Shown: positions 33,538 through 42,390 of the stretch, piece by piece
How the letters are laid out: the number at the start of each line of letters is the position of its first letter
How positions within the stretch are numbered: the first letter of the stretch is position 1
Source of the DNA: Bradyrhizobium sp. dw_411
GTDB lineage: Bacteria > Pseudomonadota > Alphaproteobacteria > Rhizobiales > Xanthobacteraceae
Direction of reading: 5' to 3'
DNA: 64,000 nucleotides
NCBI RefSeq assembly: GCF_018449695.1
Contig: NZ_JAAVUY010000005.1
Location: 186,001 to 250,000, forward strand
The notes under the pieces: model-generated
What the model was told of the DNA's origin: nothing
What the model saw: the letters and a program-made list of their open reading frames with translations, nothing else
Database searches by the model: none
Made by a program: the position numbers and the translations under genes

Positions 33538-33555
33538 TCGGATTAATACCTTTGC

Positions 33556-34098
33556 TCAATAACGCGTGCCATCTTTGCGGGTGAACTGCCACTTTCCGCC
33601 GGCTCCCATCACGGCCTGAATATCGTCTGCGGGATAGACAACCTTATCGCCTGCGGATCGGTCGCCTACTTCCAGGATAACGACAGCGCTCCTGGTGGCA
33701 TTGACGAGATGATGAGCGGTCCCGGCCGCCGGAAAGCCCGCACACATGCCAGGTCGAAGCTGGACGTGACCTTGATCCGTGAAAAGTGTCGGCTCGCCCT
33801 CAAGCACGTAGATGAATTCATCCTGTCGCGAATGAGCGTGATGAAGCGCCGACACCGTTCCGGGCGGAAGCTCGGTGAGATTAACGCCGAAATTCTTGAG
33901 GCCGAACAGATCGCCCAACGGTCGCTTGATCCGGCCCGCTATCCGCGACGCAAACGGCTCCGGATAATTTGACGAACGATTGCGCGGCGGCGCCGACGCG
34001 GCTTCAAAAGCGTTCCTGACGAAACAACTCTCGCCGATCGAGGTCCCGTCAAATTCGCGCGGCGGAATGCCAGCTAGCGTCTCCGAGATTTCTACCAT
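33556..34098 (-). CDS. Cupin-domain protein
   Basis: 180 residues. The single cupin barrel spans about residues 75-150: ALHHAHSRQDEFIYVLEGEP carries the H-x-H...E metal ligands of motif 1, and LRPGMCAGFPAAGTAHHLVN is motif 2. The N-terminal part contains SSNYPEPFASRIAGR, common in this cupin subgroup, whose members usually start near that point. The true start may therefore be downstream of the ATG used here. It could be an isomerase, dioxygenase or sensor; no specific function can be assigned. It is divergent from a LysR gene. Confidence 0.8.
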   Translation of the reverse strand: MVEISETLAGIPPREFDGTSIGESCFVRNAFEAASAPPRNRSSNYPEPFASRIAGRIKRPLGDLFGLKNFGVNLTELPPGTVSALHHAHSRQDEFIYVLEGEPTLFTDQGHVQLRPGMCAGFPAAGTAHHLVNATRSAVVILEVGDRSAGDKVVYPADDIQAVMGAGGKWQFTRKDGTRY

Positions 34099-34192
34099 GC
34101 ATTTCGTCCATTGGTTTGCGCTTGCGCACCCTATCGGCGGGCCCGATAATCAGGGAATGGCATTTATGTGATGCATCTCATCAGGGTTTAAA

Positions 34193-35065
34193 ATGAGTGT
34201 TCCCGCTCTCGATCCCGATCTTCTCCAGGCGTTTGTGGCCGTAGCCGATCACCGGTCCTTCACCCGTGCAGCCGCGATGCTCAACCGCACGCAGTCCGCC
34301 GTCAGCATGCAGATCAAGAGGCTTGAAGATCGAATCGGAGTCGAACTTTTTCTTCGCACCAAAGCTCAGGTGGACCTGACACCCTCGGGCGAAGGCTTGC
34401 TCGGCTATGCAAAGAGAATTCTGGCTTTGAATGAGGAAGCAATCGGATATTTGCGCGAGCACAAGATTGAAGGGTTGGTTCGCCTCGGGGTGATGGACGA
34501 TTACGGAAGCCAGGTGTTGCCGCCTCTGCTGTCAAACATCGTCAGCAACTATCCCGGCATTCACGTCGAAATGGCAACCGGCCTGACAGCGCATATGCTT
34601 CCCCGCCTGGGAGAGTCTTTCGATCTTGTCATCGCGATGCATCCCGTTGGAGCCGGAGGCGGCGAGTTTCTACGGCGTGAGCAGGCGGTCTGGGCCTCTA
34701 GCGCACACCATTCCGTGGAAAAGGCGGAGACTCTCCAGGTCGCTCTTTATCCGCAGGGCTGCCTATTGAGAAAATGGGCTATGGAAGCACTCGACCGCGA
34801 GCGACGGCCATGGCGATTAGCCTTCGTTAGCCAAAGCCTGGCTGCAGTCGAATCAATCGCCGGCCAAGGTCTTGCATTGACAGTCGTCAAATCCAGTACT
34901 TTCCCGAAAAAGCTCCGCGCTCTCACGGAACACGATGGAATGCCAGTGTTGCCGGCCGCAGATATTTGTTTGCACCGAGCGCCAAATCTGTCGCGCGTGG
35001 CGTCTCTTCTCGCTGATCAACTTGTTCTGGGCATGGAACAACCACCGCTAAGTTTGGTGAGTTGA
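34193..35065 (+). CDS. LysR-family transcriptional regulator
   Basis: 290 residues. The winged helix-turn-helix is at residues 5-63 (SFTRAAAMLNRTQSAVSMQIKRLEDRIGVELFLRT). The effector domain (VRLGVMDDYGSQVLPPLLSN) follows and is complete. It is divergent from the cupin gene (94 bp apart), so that gene is the likeliest target. Its effector domain resembles that of the LysR at 45788-46657, suggesting they belong to one subfamily. Confidence 0.92.
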   Translation: MSVPALDPDLLQAFVAVADHRSFTRAAAMLNRTQSAVSMQIKRLEDRIGVELFLRTKAQVDLTPSGEGLLGYAKRILALNEEAIGYLREHKIEGLVRLGVMDDYGSQVLPPLLSNIVSNYPGIHVEMATGLTAHMLPRLGESFDLVIAMHPVGAGGGEFLRREQAVWASSAHHSVEKAETLQVALYPQGCLLRKWAMEALDRERRPWRLAFVSQSLAAVESIAGQGLALTVVKSSTFPKKLRALTEHDGMPVLPAADICLHRAPNLSRVASLLADQLVLGMEQPPLSLVS

Positions 35066-35280
35066 ATAGCTGCGTAAAGTGGACTTGTCGCTTGGTAGAG
35101 GTATTCAAGGATCGAACGAGCACCGGCATTTCCGTGACGGTGCCGAAACCTAGGGAAGCGCCAGTCTCGACACCGCGTCTGCATGGATTCCTGTCACAGC
35201 CATGCTCAGGCTAAAACGGATAAACGGATCGACTCAACGAAGCAAACTTGTTGGTCAGTCTTCCATTCGGATCCCAGACG

Positions 35281-36177
35281 CTACAGCTTTTTTGCGATGA
35301 GCTTCGGTGCAGGGGAACTGGTCGCAATCCAAATGCCGCTGAGAACGGTCACGATGCCGGCAACGAGGTTAAGGCTTATCGGCTCTTTGAGAAGGAACGC
35401 TCCAACGAGGGATGCGGAAATCGGATTGACGGTGACGGAGATCGCAACAAGCGTCGGCGTGGTCCGCACCAAAGCAAAGGCCCACAAATAGAAGGTCAGA
35501 GCGCTTCCGATAGCACCTAGATAGACGGCTGCGATCCACTGCGGTGGACCGAATCCGGCAACCGGCGCGAGACTGCCGCGAAGATACGAGATGAGGATCA
35601 GGCAGACGGCACCGATACCCATTGCCATAATGGTGAACGTGATGGCGCCGGAACGACGGATCAATGGCTTGGACCAGATACTGTAAAGGGCCATACAAAA
35701 TGCGGCGCCGAGCATCAGGAGATCGCCTCGCCAGGCGCCCGGCGGGGCCGAAGCCAGTCCGGAGACCAGGGCGATCGCCACGCCAACCATCGCGATCAGA
35801 ACACCCGTCGTCTTGCGCGCCGTTAACTTCTCGCTACCAAGAGCTGCGCCGACGACCATCGTCATGAGCGGAAGCGTCGAAAGCGCCAGGGCGCCACGTG
35901 CCGCGGTTGTAAAGATCAGCGAAGCGTTGAATAGGGCAGGAAACACGGCGAAGAACAAAAGGCCCAGCCCGGCCACGCCAAGCCAGTCGGGACGCGCCGG
36001 CCAGCGTTCACCTTGCAATAGCGCAATCGACAGCAGGAAAATAAAGCCTAGTCCGAACCGAAAAGTACCAATGGCAAACGGATCGATGGCGTCGACGAGA
36101 TAGCGCGTCGCGCCGATTGAAGTGCCCCCAAGGGCACTGGAAAGAACGGCCGCCAATATTCCAGCGATTTCACCCAT
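35281..36177 (-). CDS. DMT-superfamily EamA-type transporter
   Basis: 298 residues with ten predicted membrane helices in two EamA repeats (LGGTSIGATRYLVDAIDPFAIG; ALYSIWSKPLIRRSGAITFT). These proteins usually export metabolites or amino acids. The start at 36177 is chosen because the extra upstream residues are highly charged and unlike a first membrane helix. It is convergent with the LysR at 34193 and divergent from the LysR at 36541, which may control it. Confidence 0.88.
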   Translation of the reverse strand: MGEIAGILAAVLSSALGGTSIGATRYLVDAIDPFAIGTFRFGLGFIFLLSIALLQGERWPARPDWLGVAGLGLLFFAVFPALFNASLIFTTAARGALALSTLPLMTMVVGAALGSEKLTARKTTGVLIAMVGVAIALVSGLASAPPGAWRGDLLMLGAAFCMALYSIWSKPLIRRSGAITFTIMAMGIGAVCLILISYLRGSLAPVAGFGPPQWIAAVYLGAIGSALTFYLWAFALVRTTPTLVAISVTVNPISASLVGAFLLKEPISLNLVAGIVTVLSGIWIATSSPAPKLIAKKL

Positions 36178-36540
36178 TGATTTCCCTTTTGCCTTCCGGT
36201 GACGATATCGGCCATCCGGCTTCGGGGAAGCCAATTAAGTTGATGCATGAAATAATGAATGGTGATCAGGGCAGACGACGACGTCCTGCTATGGAGGCGG
36301 AAGGCCCCGAAAACCCCGCCAGCCAGGCCAATGCACGCATCGGCTTGGGCCACGGGGCTCTCAGCGAAGGACTTCGATCGAGCGGTCGGGCACTATCGTC
36401 ACATTGTTCAACAGGTTAAGCTTCGCCGGGATCATCAGTCACGCGCGGTCAAGGAAATTGGCCGATTTGTATGGTGTGAAAAATGTCCGATTCCTCAAGG
36501 CTCACGGTGCGTGAGCTATCGCTACTGCCGGGGATGTCCG
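36178..36540. other. Divergent control region with GCTCACG dyad
   Basis: 363 bp between the EamA transporter (leftward) and a LysR gene (rightward). The frame is open upstream of the LysR ATG but has no family similarity. GCTCACG-GTG-CGTGAGC at 36500-36516 is a perfect 7-bp dyad ending 24 bp before the LysR start and could be its autoregulatory site or an mRNA hairpin. Confidence 0.45.
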
Positions 36541-37452
36541 ATGCCACTTCGTCTTCCGCCCTTGTCGTCTCTTCGCTTTTTTGAAGCTGCTGGTAGGCTT
36601 CAAAGCTTCAAGCTTGCCGCAGCGGAGCTGAACGTAACGCCTAGCGCGGTCAGTCACGGAATTGTCGGGCTTGAGCTGGCGCTCGGGGTCGAACTGTTCA
36701 TTCGCGAACCGCGCAAGCTTTCGCTGACTCCGGCCGGTGCCGATTATTTGCCTTACGTTTCCGAGGCATTTTCCCTGATTGCGGTCGGGATGGAGCGCCT
36801 GCCCAGTAACCGTGCAAATCGAAAAATCGCCGTGAGTTGCGCTCCCACTCTGGCCTCGCGATGGCTACTGCCACGCTTGCAAGGCTTCAAAGACCGATGG
36901 CCGAACATCAGCGTCACCGTTGATACATCGCGCCGACAGGTCGGGTTTCCGGTTGACGGTTTCGATTTTGCTATCCGAATGAGCCGCGCGCCGGTCGCCG
37001 GCCTGGCGTGGACCAAATTGTTCGGCGAGCAGTTGGTTCCGGTGTGCAGCCCGGCCTACCGGGACTCGTTGACCGACGCAGACGGGAACATTAATTTTCG
37101 ACACGCAACGCTCATACACGTCATCCCTGCCAGCGAGGATTGGGAGGCTTGGTTCGACAAGAGCGGAATCGACAGGTTTGAGACTGCGGGAGATTTAAGA
37201 TTCGACACGATTCAGCTCGCCTTCGAGGCCGCCACCATGGGAATGGGCGTCGCCTTGGGAAGGCGGCCGCTCGTTGATAGCGACCTCGATGCGAACAGGC
37301 TGGTCGAAGTCGGCTCGACGATCACGGCCGAAACGGCTTACTGGGTGGTGAATTCGGAGGGCGCGGATCATCGCCCTGACCTCCGGGAATTCAAACGCTG
37401 GCTGCTCGGTGAAGGTCAAAGCTTACGGGAGAGCGCACGGGTCGCAGCCTGA
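36541..37452 (+). CDS. LysR-family regulator (GcvA-like)
   Basis: 303 residues. The wHTH is LPPLSSLRFFEAAGRLQSFK followed by LAAAELNVTPSAVSHGIVGLE, and the start MPLRLPPLSSLRFFEA is typical of the GcvA/AmpR branch. The effector domain includes WLLPRLQGFKDRWPNISVTV and FDFAIRMSR. The ATG at 36541 matches family N-termini; longer in-frame options upstream add unrelated residues. It stands between the EamA exporter (divergent) and an MFS transporter (110 bp downstream, same strand), either of which may be its target. Confidence 0.92.
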   Translation: MPLRLPPLSSLRFFEAAGRLQSFKLAAAELNVTPSAVSHGIVGLELALGVELFIREPRKLSLTPAGADYLPYVSEAFSLIAVGMERLPSNRANRKIAVSCAPTLASRWLLPRLQGFKDRWPNISVTVDTSRRQVGFPVDGFDFAIRMSRAPVAGLAWTKLFGEQLVPVCSPAYRDSLTDADGNINFRHATLIHVIPASEDWEAWFDKSGIDRFETAGDLRFDTIQLAFEAATMGMGVALGRRPLVDSDLDANRLVEVGSTITAETAYWVVNSEGADHRPDLREFKRWLLGEGQSLRESARVAA

Positions 37453-37561
37453 CGTTCTCCTTCATTAAATTGAAGTTGAACGCAGCTCACTTGTCGTTGA
37501 AGCTTTCTCTTTTGCCTGTTCGGCCGCCTGTCGTCACTGTGTCGGGCGGAGAGCCCGAACC

Positions 37562-38809
37562 ATGTCGATTACACATCGAAGATACTTTTCATTTTCCTTA
37601 AGTAGTACAGCCCTCGTCGTCATGGCGGGAGCGCTTATCATGAGCGCCGCGTTGGGCATCCGGCAAACCTTTGGTTTATTTATCAACCCATTCTCGTTCG
37701 ACCACGGCATGCCGGTAACGCTGATCGCGTTCGCCATCGCGCTGCACAATCTCGTTTGGGGAATCGCGCAACCCTTCGCGGGAGCGGCGGCAGATCGTTA
37801 CGGCTGTGCACGCGTCGTCGCATTTGGCGCGATGACATTTGCTGCGGGCCTGACTATTTCCGCGATTGTCCCGTCGGGGGCCGCGCTCATTGTGGGTATC
37901 GGTGTGCTGGTCGGAATCGGCATCAGTTGCACCAGCTTCGGCGTCGTGATGGCTGCAGTCGGCCGGTCAGCCTCGGTCGAAACCCGAAGCATGGCAATGG
38001 GACTGGCCAGCGCAGGCGGTTCGTTCGGACAAGTGCTCCTCGTTCCCTTGGCACAATTTGTAACGGAAACGTCGGGAGTATCGGCGTCGCTTCTGGTGCT
38101 TGCACTCCTGATGCTGGCGACGGCACCTTTTGGGATACTGCTCGACCGGAGGGGAGCTGCCACCGAGCCGCGCCCGCACTTGGCGGCAGCCCCACTCCGT
38201 GAAGTGTTGGCCCAGGCAATTCGACATCCAGGTTACGGGCTTCTCACGATCGGCTTCTTCGCCTGCGGCTTCCAACTGGCCTTCATCGCAACTCATCTGC
38301 CCGGATACCTGATCCTCTGCCATATGCCGCTCGGCCTCGGCGCGACGGCGTTGGCTCTCATCGGCCTCTTCAACATTGCGGGAAGCTGGTGCTGCGGCTG
38401 GCTTGGCGGGAGGTTTCGTCAGCAATACGTCCTCGGCTGGCTCTATCTGGTCAGGAGCGTGGCGATAGGGATTTTCTTTCTACTGCCGAAAACGGAAACG
38501 TCGGTCATTGTGTTCGCGAGCGTCATGGGATTGGCGTGGCTGGGAGCGGTCCCGCTGACAAGCGGTTTTGTCGCGAGGGTGTTCGGCACACGCCATCTTG
38601 GAGCGCTGTTCGGCGTTTGCTTTCTCAGCCACCAAGTTGGCTCGTTCCTGGGAGCATGGCTCGGCGGCTTTGTTTTTGACCTTACCGGCTCTTATTCCCT
38701 GATTTGGGGAGCAACGGTTTTTGCCGGACTGCTGGCAGCGGTGCTGCATTTCCTGATTAAAGATACAGCCGCGAGCAATCCTGTCCCGGTGGATATGGCT
38801 TTGGCATGA
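37562..38809 (+). CDS. MFS transporter
   Basis: 415 residues with twelve hydrophobic helices and the MFS loop 2-3 motif in a variant form (GAAADRYGCARVVAFGA). Overall it resembles the oxalate/formate antiporter-like and monocarboxylate-type MFS group (IRQTFGLFINPFSFDHGMP). It probably moves a small organic anion. The gene follows a LysR regulator on the same strand and is convergent with the alpha/beta hydrolase. Confidence 0.9.
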   Translation: MSITHRRYFSFSLSSTALVVMAGALIMSAALGIRQTFGLFINPFSFDHGMPVTLIAFAIALHNLVWGIAQPFAGAAADRYGCARVVAFGAMTFAAGLTISAIVPSGAALIVGIGVLVGIGISCTSFGVVMAAVGRSASVETRSMAMGLASAGGSFGQVLLVPLAQFVTETSGVSASLLVLALLMLATAPFGILLDRRGAATEPRPHLAAAPLREVLAQAIRHPGYGLLTIGFFACGFQLAFIATHLPGYLILCHMPLGLGATALALIGLFNIAGSWCCGWLGGRFRQQYVLGWLYLVRSVAIGIFFLLPKTETSVIVFASVMGLAWLGAVPLTSGFVARVFGTRHLGALFGVCFLSHQVGSFLGAWLGGFVFDLTGSYSLIWGATVFAGLLAAVLHFLIKDTAASNPVPVDMALA

Positions 38810-38847
38810 CGTCGCATGGTTGCTTCGTTCGACCGTGAATACGCCCG

Positions 38848-39795
38848 TTACAAGCGCTCAGAAGCTGGAGCGATCAAATGCCCCGGCCACGCGGTGGAAA
38901 CCTTGCCGAACTTCAGCCAGTCGAGCGGAATGTGCCATAGCTTCTGTTCCAATCGGCTGTTGAAGAAATCGAAATGACCAATAGCTGCCTCGCTAATCGA
39001 TTCCGGTGAAATTCTCAGGTGTGACCTGGCACTGCTGCTGAAATAGTTCAGCAAGCGTTCGACCGCCGGAACTGTCCCAAACTCGTCATCTGTCATGCTC
39101 ACGGCCAGAATCGGCGCCGTAACCTCGGAGAACTGATCCACGAGAACGCGCTTATCTGCATATCGGGCCGAAGCGCGGCCGCGCCACGTATCTTCAAAGC
39201 GCGCGCGGCTGAAGATCCAGTCGCGCACGACCCCTCCGGGCGTATCTTCCAGCCATCCGAGCTTCTTGCCGGGAAAGTAACCGAACAACAGCGTAAGCAA
39301 TGGCATCGCGACGTGCCATTTTGCGATCAAACGCAATTTCTTATGAGCCGCGTAGTCGCCTCGATAAGCGTACTGGGCGCCCATCGTGAATATCCGCTGT
39401 ACGAGATGGTTGGAAGGAGCAAGACCGAGGACAAAACCACCGATACTGTGTGCCACCACATGGATCGGTTGATCCGCAAACGAGCTTGCCGTGTGAAGCA
39501 AGACGGCTTCGAAATCCAGTGCTCCCCAATCGAGCCAGCAGGCGTCGAAATTGCGCAGCATCGAGGGTCGCGACTCTCCGATACCGCGATAGTCGTAAGC
39601 GACGACATCAAACCCGTTCTGAAAGAGAAAATTGGCGAACCGAAAATAGTAGCGGCAGCGAACCGATGTCGCCGGATTGATGATCACAACTGGTCTGGTG
39701 TCAGCAGACTCCGCGTGACGCCAGTAAAAGCCGTGGATGGTGTAACTGTCCGAGGTTCCTACAGCGAATGGTTGGGGTGAGCCGGCATTCAACAT
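38848..39795 (-). CDS. Alpha/beta-hydrolase
   Basis: 315 residues from the ATG at 39795. The fold is seen in FDVVAYDYRGIGESRPS, the nucleophile elbow VVAHSIGGF (A-H-S-I-G rather than G-x-S-x-G, a known variant) and the C-terminal IGHFDFF histidine. The acid is probably in MTDDEFGTV. It would hydrolyse an ester, thioester or lactone; the target is unknown. The longer N-terminus encoded up to 39861 has no similarity. The neighbouring gene on the right is divergent. Confidence 0.82.
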   Translation of the reverse strand: MLNAGSPQPFAVGTSDSYTIHGFYWRHAESADTRPVVIINPATSVRCRYYFRFANFLFQNGFDVVAYDYRGIGESRPSMLRNFDACWLDWGALDFEAVLLHTASSFADQPIHVVAHSIGGFVLGLAPSNHLVQRIFTMGAQYAYRGDYAAHKKLRLIAKWHVAMPLLTLLFGYFPGKKLGWLEDTPGGVVRDWIFSRARFEDTWRGRASARYADKRVLVDQFSEVTAPILAVSMTDDEFGTVPAVERLLNYFSSSARSHLRISPESISEAAIGHFDFFNSRLEQKLWHIPLDWLKFGKVSTAWPGHLIAPASERL

Positions 39796-40014
39796 GAGTT
39801 CAATTCTCGGTGCACAGCGCTCCAGGGGGCACCGGTTCGTTCGAATAATTCCAATAGGCACTTACTCTAGGCGTGAGAGCGCAACTCGTTCAAACGAACT
39901 ATCCGCCATCACGGATGAGTATCCCTCACCTGTAATCGACAAGTTTTCCTTTGTGACTTCGCCTCCCCTTCTCCACTTTGGGCAGCCCACGACCATACGG
40001 GAGAAGGATCAGCA

Positions 40015-40905
40015 ATGGACGAGGTAGAGCGCCCGATCGGATTCGTCGGGCTTGGAGCAATGGGCGAACCTATGGCGCTTAATTTGGCGAGGGCCGGGAC
40101 ACCGCTTATCGTGTGGAATCGATCCCCTGCCAGAACTGAGGCCTTGGCGTCCGCAGGAGCGGAAATTGCATCGGAGCTGGAGCAGGTCTTCGCCCGTGCC
40201 ACAATTATCGTGCTGATGCTAGCCGATGAAGGGGCTATCGACGCCGTCCTGGATCGCAATGGCCCCGATTTCGAAGCACGCGTGAACGGGCGTGTCATTG
40301 TTCACATGGGAACGACTTCCTCGAAATATTCGCAGGCACTCGATAGGGATATCCGTTCTGCCGGCGGACAGTACGTCGAAGCTCCCGTTTCGGGCTCGCG
40401 AAAGCCGGCCGAGGCCGGGCACCTCGTTGCCATGCTAGCCGGTGATGAGGCGGTTGTTGCCCGCATTCGTCCATTGCTGGGACCAATGTGCCGGGAAACG
40501 ATCATCTGCGGGACCGTTCCCAACGCTCTCCTTATGAAGCTTGCCGTCAACCTGTTCCTGATTTCGATGGTCACGGGCCTCGCCGAGGCCGTGCATTTTG
40601 CAAATCACCATCGTCTCGACTCCAGTCAGCTTGTTGCCGTGCTCAACGCAGGTCCGATGGCGAGCGATGTCTCCCGGGTCAAACTCTCAAAGCTGATTGA
40701 CCGCGATTTTGCGCTCCAAGCGGGCATTACAGATGTCTTGAAAAATAACTGCCTGATTGCGCAGGCGGCACGCGAAGCGAGGGTTGCATCGCCGCTGCTG
40801 GATGTGTGTCACGCGCTTTATCGGGAGACCCTGAACCTCGGCCATGGCAATGCAGACATGGTCGCTGTGATAAAGGCAATTGAAGCCAGGACAGAAAGTG
40901 GCTGA
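40015..40905 (+). CDS. NAD(P)-dependent beta-hydroxyacid dehydrogenase
   Basis: 296 residues with a Rossmann motif [20 protein letters not shown], substrate loop [21 protein letters not shown] and the lysine-bearing helix [16 protein letters not shown]. It is a second 3-hydroxyisobutyrate dehydrogenase-family enzyme in the window, clearly diverged from the one at 18985. GAGAAGGA lies about 7 bp before the ATG. It is convergent with the PhzF gene, 24 bp apart. Confidence 0.9.
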   Translation: MDEVERPIGFVGLGAMGEPMALNLARAGTPLIVWNRSPARTEALASAGAEIASELEQVFARATIIVLMLADEGAIDAVLDRNGPDFEARVNGRVIVHMGTTSSKYSQALDRDIRSAGGQYVEAPVSGSRKPAEAGHLVAMLAGDEAVVARIRPLLGPMCRETIICGTVPNALLMKLAVNLFLISMVTGLAEAVHFANHHRLDSSQLVAVLNAGPMASDVSRVKLSKLIDRDFALQAGITDVLKNNCLIAQAAREARVASPLLDVCHALYRETLNLGHGNADMVAVIKAIEARTESG

Positions 40906-40929
40906 TGACAGGCACTTTAAGCAAGCGAT

Positions 40930-41763
40930 TTACAGAATATCTCGGACAGTGCCCCCCACGCGGATGCCCTTCCGCCCATCGTCGTCCAGATCGACAACGA
41001 TCCGGCAGGGAATCCCCATATCCTCGCCTTGCGAAACGATAAAATGTCGACCGTGTGGCCAATCAATCCTTGCCAGGTATCTTCCCAGCGCAGCCGCGGC
41101 AGCGCCCGTGGCCGAATCTTCATAAACACCGCCTGCAGCAAAAGGATTTCTGGCATGGAAGTGCTGGGGACCATCTGAACAGACAAGGGAGATTGTGGCG
41201 AGCCTCTCCGCTTCCATGATTACTTTTCCGGCGTTTTGGTCATAGCGCATTGCGCTCAGCGTCTTCCTGCTTTTCAAGGCCAGCAGCAAGTGGTCTGCGC
41301 CCGCGCTGATAATCGCCGGCGGAATGCGTGAATCCAGATCGTCATCGTCCCATCCGAACAAAGCCAGCGCTTTATCCAGATAGGCTCGAGTGACTGGCCG
41401 ACTTGCAGGCGGCGGCGATAGCAATGTCGCGGTAGCGAGAGAGCCGGATATGTCTCCCTCGACAGAAACGCACACGCCGCTATTGAGTCTCAACTGAAAG
41501 CGACCGTTACCGCCTCGTTTGGCGAGGATGGCGCCCAGCGCAACGGTCGCGTGACCACAGAACGGCACTTCCATGGCTGGCGCGAAGTAACGCACGCGCC
41601 AGCCCTCACCTTCGGGCATCGCGAAAACTGTTTCCGAGTATCCGATTTCCGTTGCAAGAGCCTGCATGGCAGGAACCCCGGGAAGCGCGTCGCAGATCAC
41701 GACGCCGGCAGGATTTCCGCCGTGCGCAGCATCGGAAAAGGCGGCAACTCTTTCAATTTTCAT
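40930..41763 (-). CDS. PhzF-family isomerase-like protein
   Basis: 277 residues. PhzF-family signatures are present: GNPAGVVIC near the start, the catalytic glutamate in GYSETVFAMP, CGHATVALGAIL and GGVYEDSATGAAAAALGRYL. PhzF itself isomerises a phenazine precursor, but most family members have unknown substrates. The start could instead be the ATG at 41778; neither has a strong ribosome-binding site, and family N-termini favour 41763. It lies downstream of a long hairpin and the cis-CaaD-like gene on the same strand. Confidence 0.87.
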   Translation of the reverse strand: MKIERVAAFSDAAHGGNPAGVVICDALPGVPAMQALATEIGYSETVFAMPEGEGWRVRYFAPAMEVPFCGHATVALGAILAKRGGNGRFQLRLNSGVCVSVEGDISGSLATATLLSPPPASRPVTRAYLDKALALFGWDDDDLDSRIPPAIISAGADHLLLALKSRKTLSAMRYDQNAGKVIMEAERLATISLVCSDGPQHFHARNPFAAGGVYEDSATGAAAAALGRYLARIDWPHGRHFIVSQGEDMGIPCRIVVDLDDDGRKGIRVGGTVRDIL

Positions 41764-41834
41764 TGCTGTCGAAGACATCAGGCATCTGACTTGTATCGAA
41801 GCGCGAAAGCAGTGGAAGCACAAAACCGTCAGCG

Positions 41835-41870
41835 CACACTATCCATCGACAGGGGGCGATGGATAGTGTG
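41835..41870. terminator. 14-bp perfect hairpin downstream of the cis-CaaD-like gene
   Basis: CACACTATCCATCG (41835-41848) and CGATGGATAGTGTG (41857-41870) form a perfect 14-bp stem with an 8-nt loop. It lies 18 bp after the tautomerase stop and 71 bp before the PhzF start in the direction of transcription. The T-run expected of an intrinsic terminator is weak, so an operator or processing hairpin is also possible. Confidence 0.6.
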
Positions 41871-41888
41871 GGCGCCGATGCAGCCGGC

Positions 41889-42347
41889 TCAGGCGGCTAC
41901 TTCCTTACGGATGCCAATCTTGTCGAGGCGCATCTTCTCGGCTTGCGGAAGCGCCGCCGACCACTCTGCTTCCTTCCCGTGCAACGGCAGAACCCGACCG
42001 AATTCGATCATCTGGTTCGGCGGTATCTCCGACAGATACACCCAGACGCAATTCGGCTGCATCTGGGAAGCTATCGCGACGTCAGCCGCCAGGCAGGCCA
42101 TCAACGTATCCTTCATTTCCGTGGGCCGACCTTCGCGAATCGAGCCGTGCACGAATATCTGGTCGGAATCGAGTGGCGTTCCGCCCAGGAAATAGTTGCC
42201 GGGTTTCACTTCATTGAATGTGATCCGAACGAAATAGTAGGGCGCGCCGGTCGCGTCCCCGTGAGCACGGGTCACAGCTTCGGCGATCTGACTCTTCTGC
42301 GATCCGGTCAGTCGACCTTCCTCGCACGTCACGATGTAGCTGGGCAT
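41889..42347 (-). CDS. cis-3-chloroacrylate dehalogenase (cis-CaaD)-like tautomerase
   Basis: 152 residues beginning Met-Pro, so Pro1 is the catalytic base of the tautomerase superfamily. Counting from Pro1, all six residues known as important in cis-CaaD are present: Pro1, His28, Arg70, Arg73, Tyr103 and Glu114 (segments TRAHGDATG, FVHGSIREGR, VWVYLSEIP, QMIEFGRVLP). The length matches cis-CaaD (149). It may hydrate and dehalogenate 3-haloacrylates, or act on a natural unsaturated acid; several homologues with this set are promiscuous. The MFS transporter gene lies 43 bp upstream on the same strand, suggesting co-transcription and possible substrate uptake. Confidence 0.82.
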   Translation of the reverse strand: MPSYIVTCEEGRLTGSQKSQIAEAVTRAHGDATGAPYYFVRITFNEVKPGNYFLGGTPLDSDQIFVHGSIREGRPTEMKDTLMACLAADVAIASQMQPNCVWVYLSEIPPNQMIEFGRVLPLHGKEAEWSAALPQAEKMRLDKIGIRKEVAA

Positions 42348-42390
42348 CTGGTTTCCTTTCTTCCTGGGTTGAAGTGTGTACGAAATCGAA

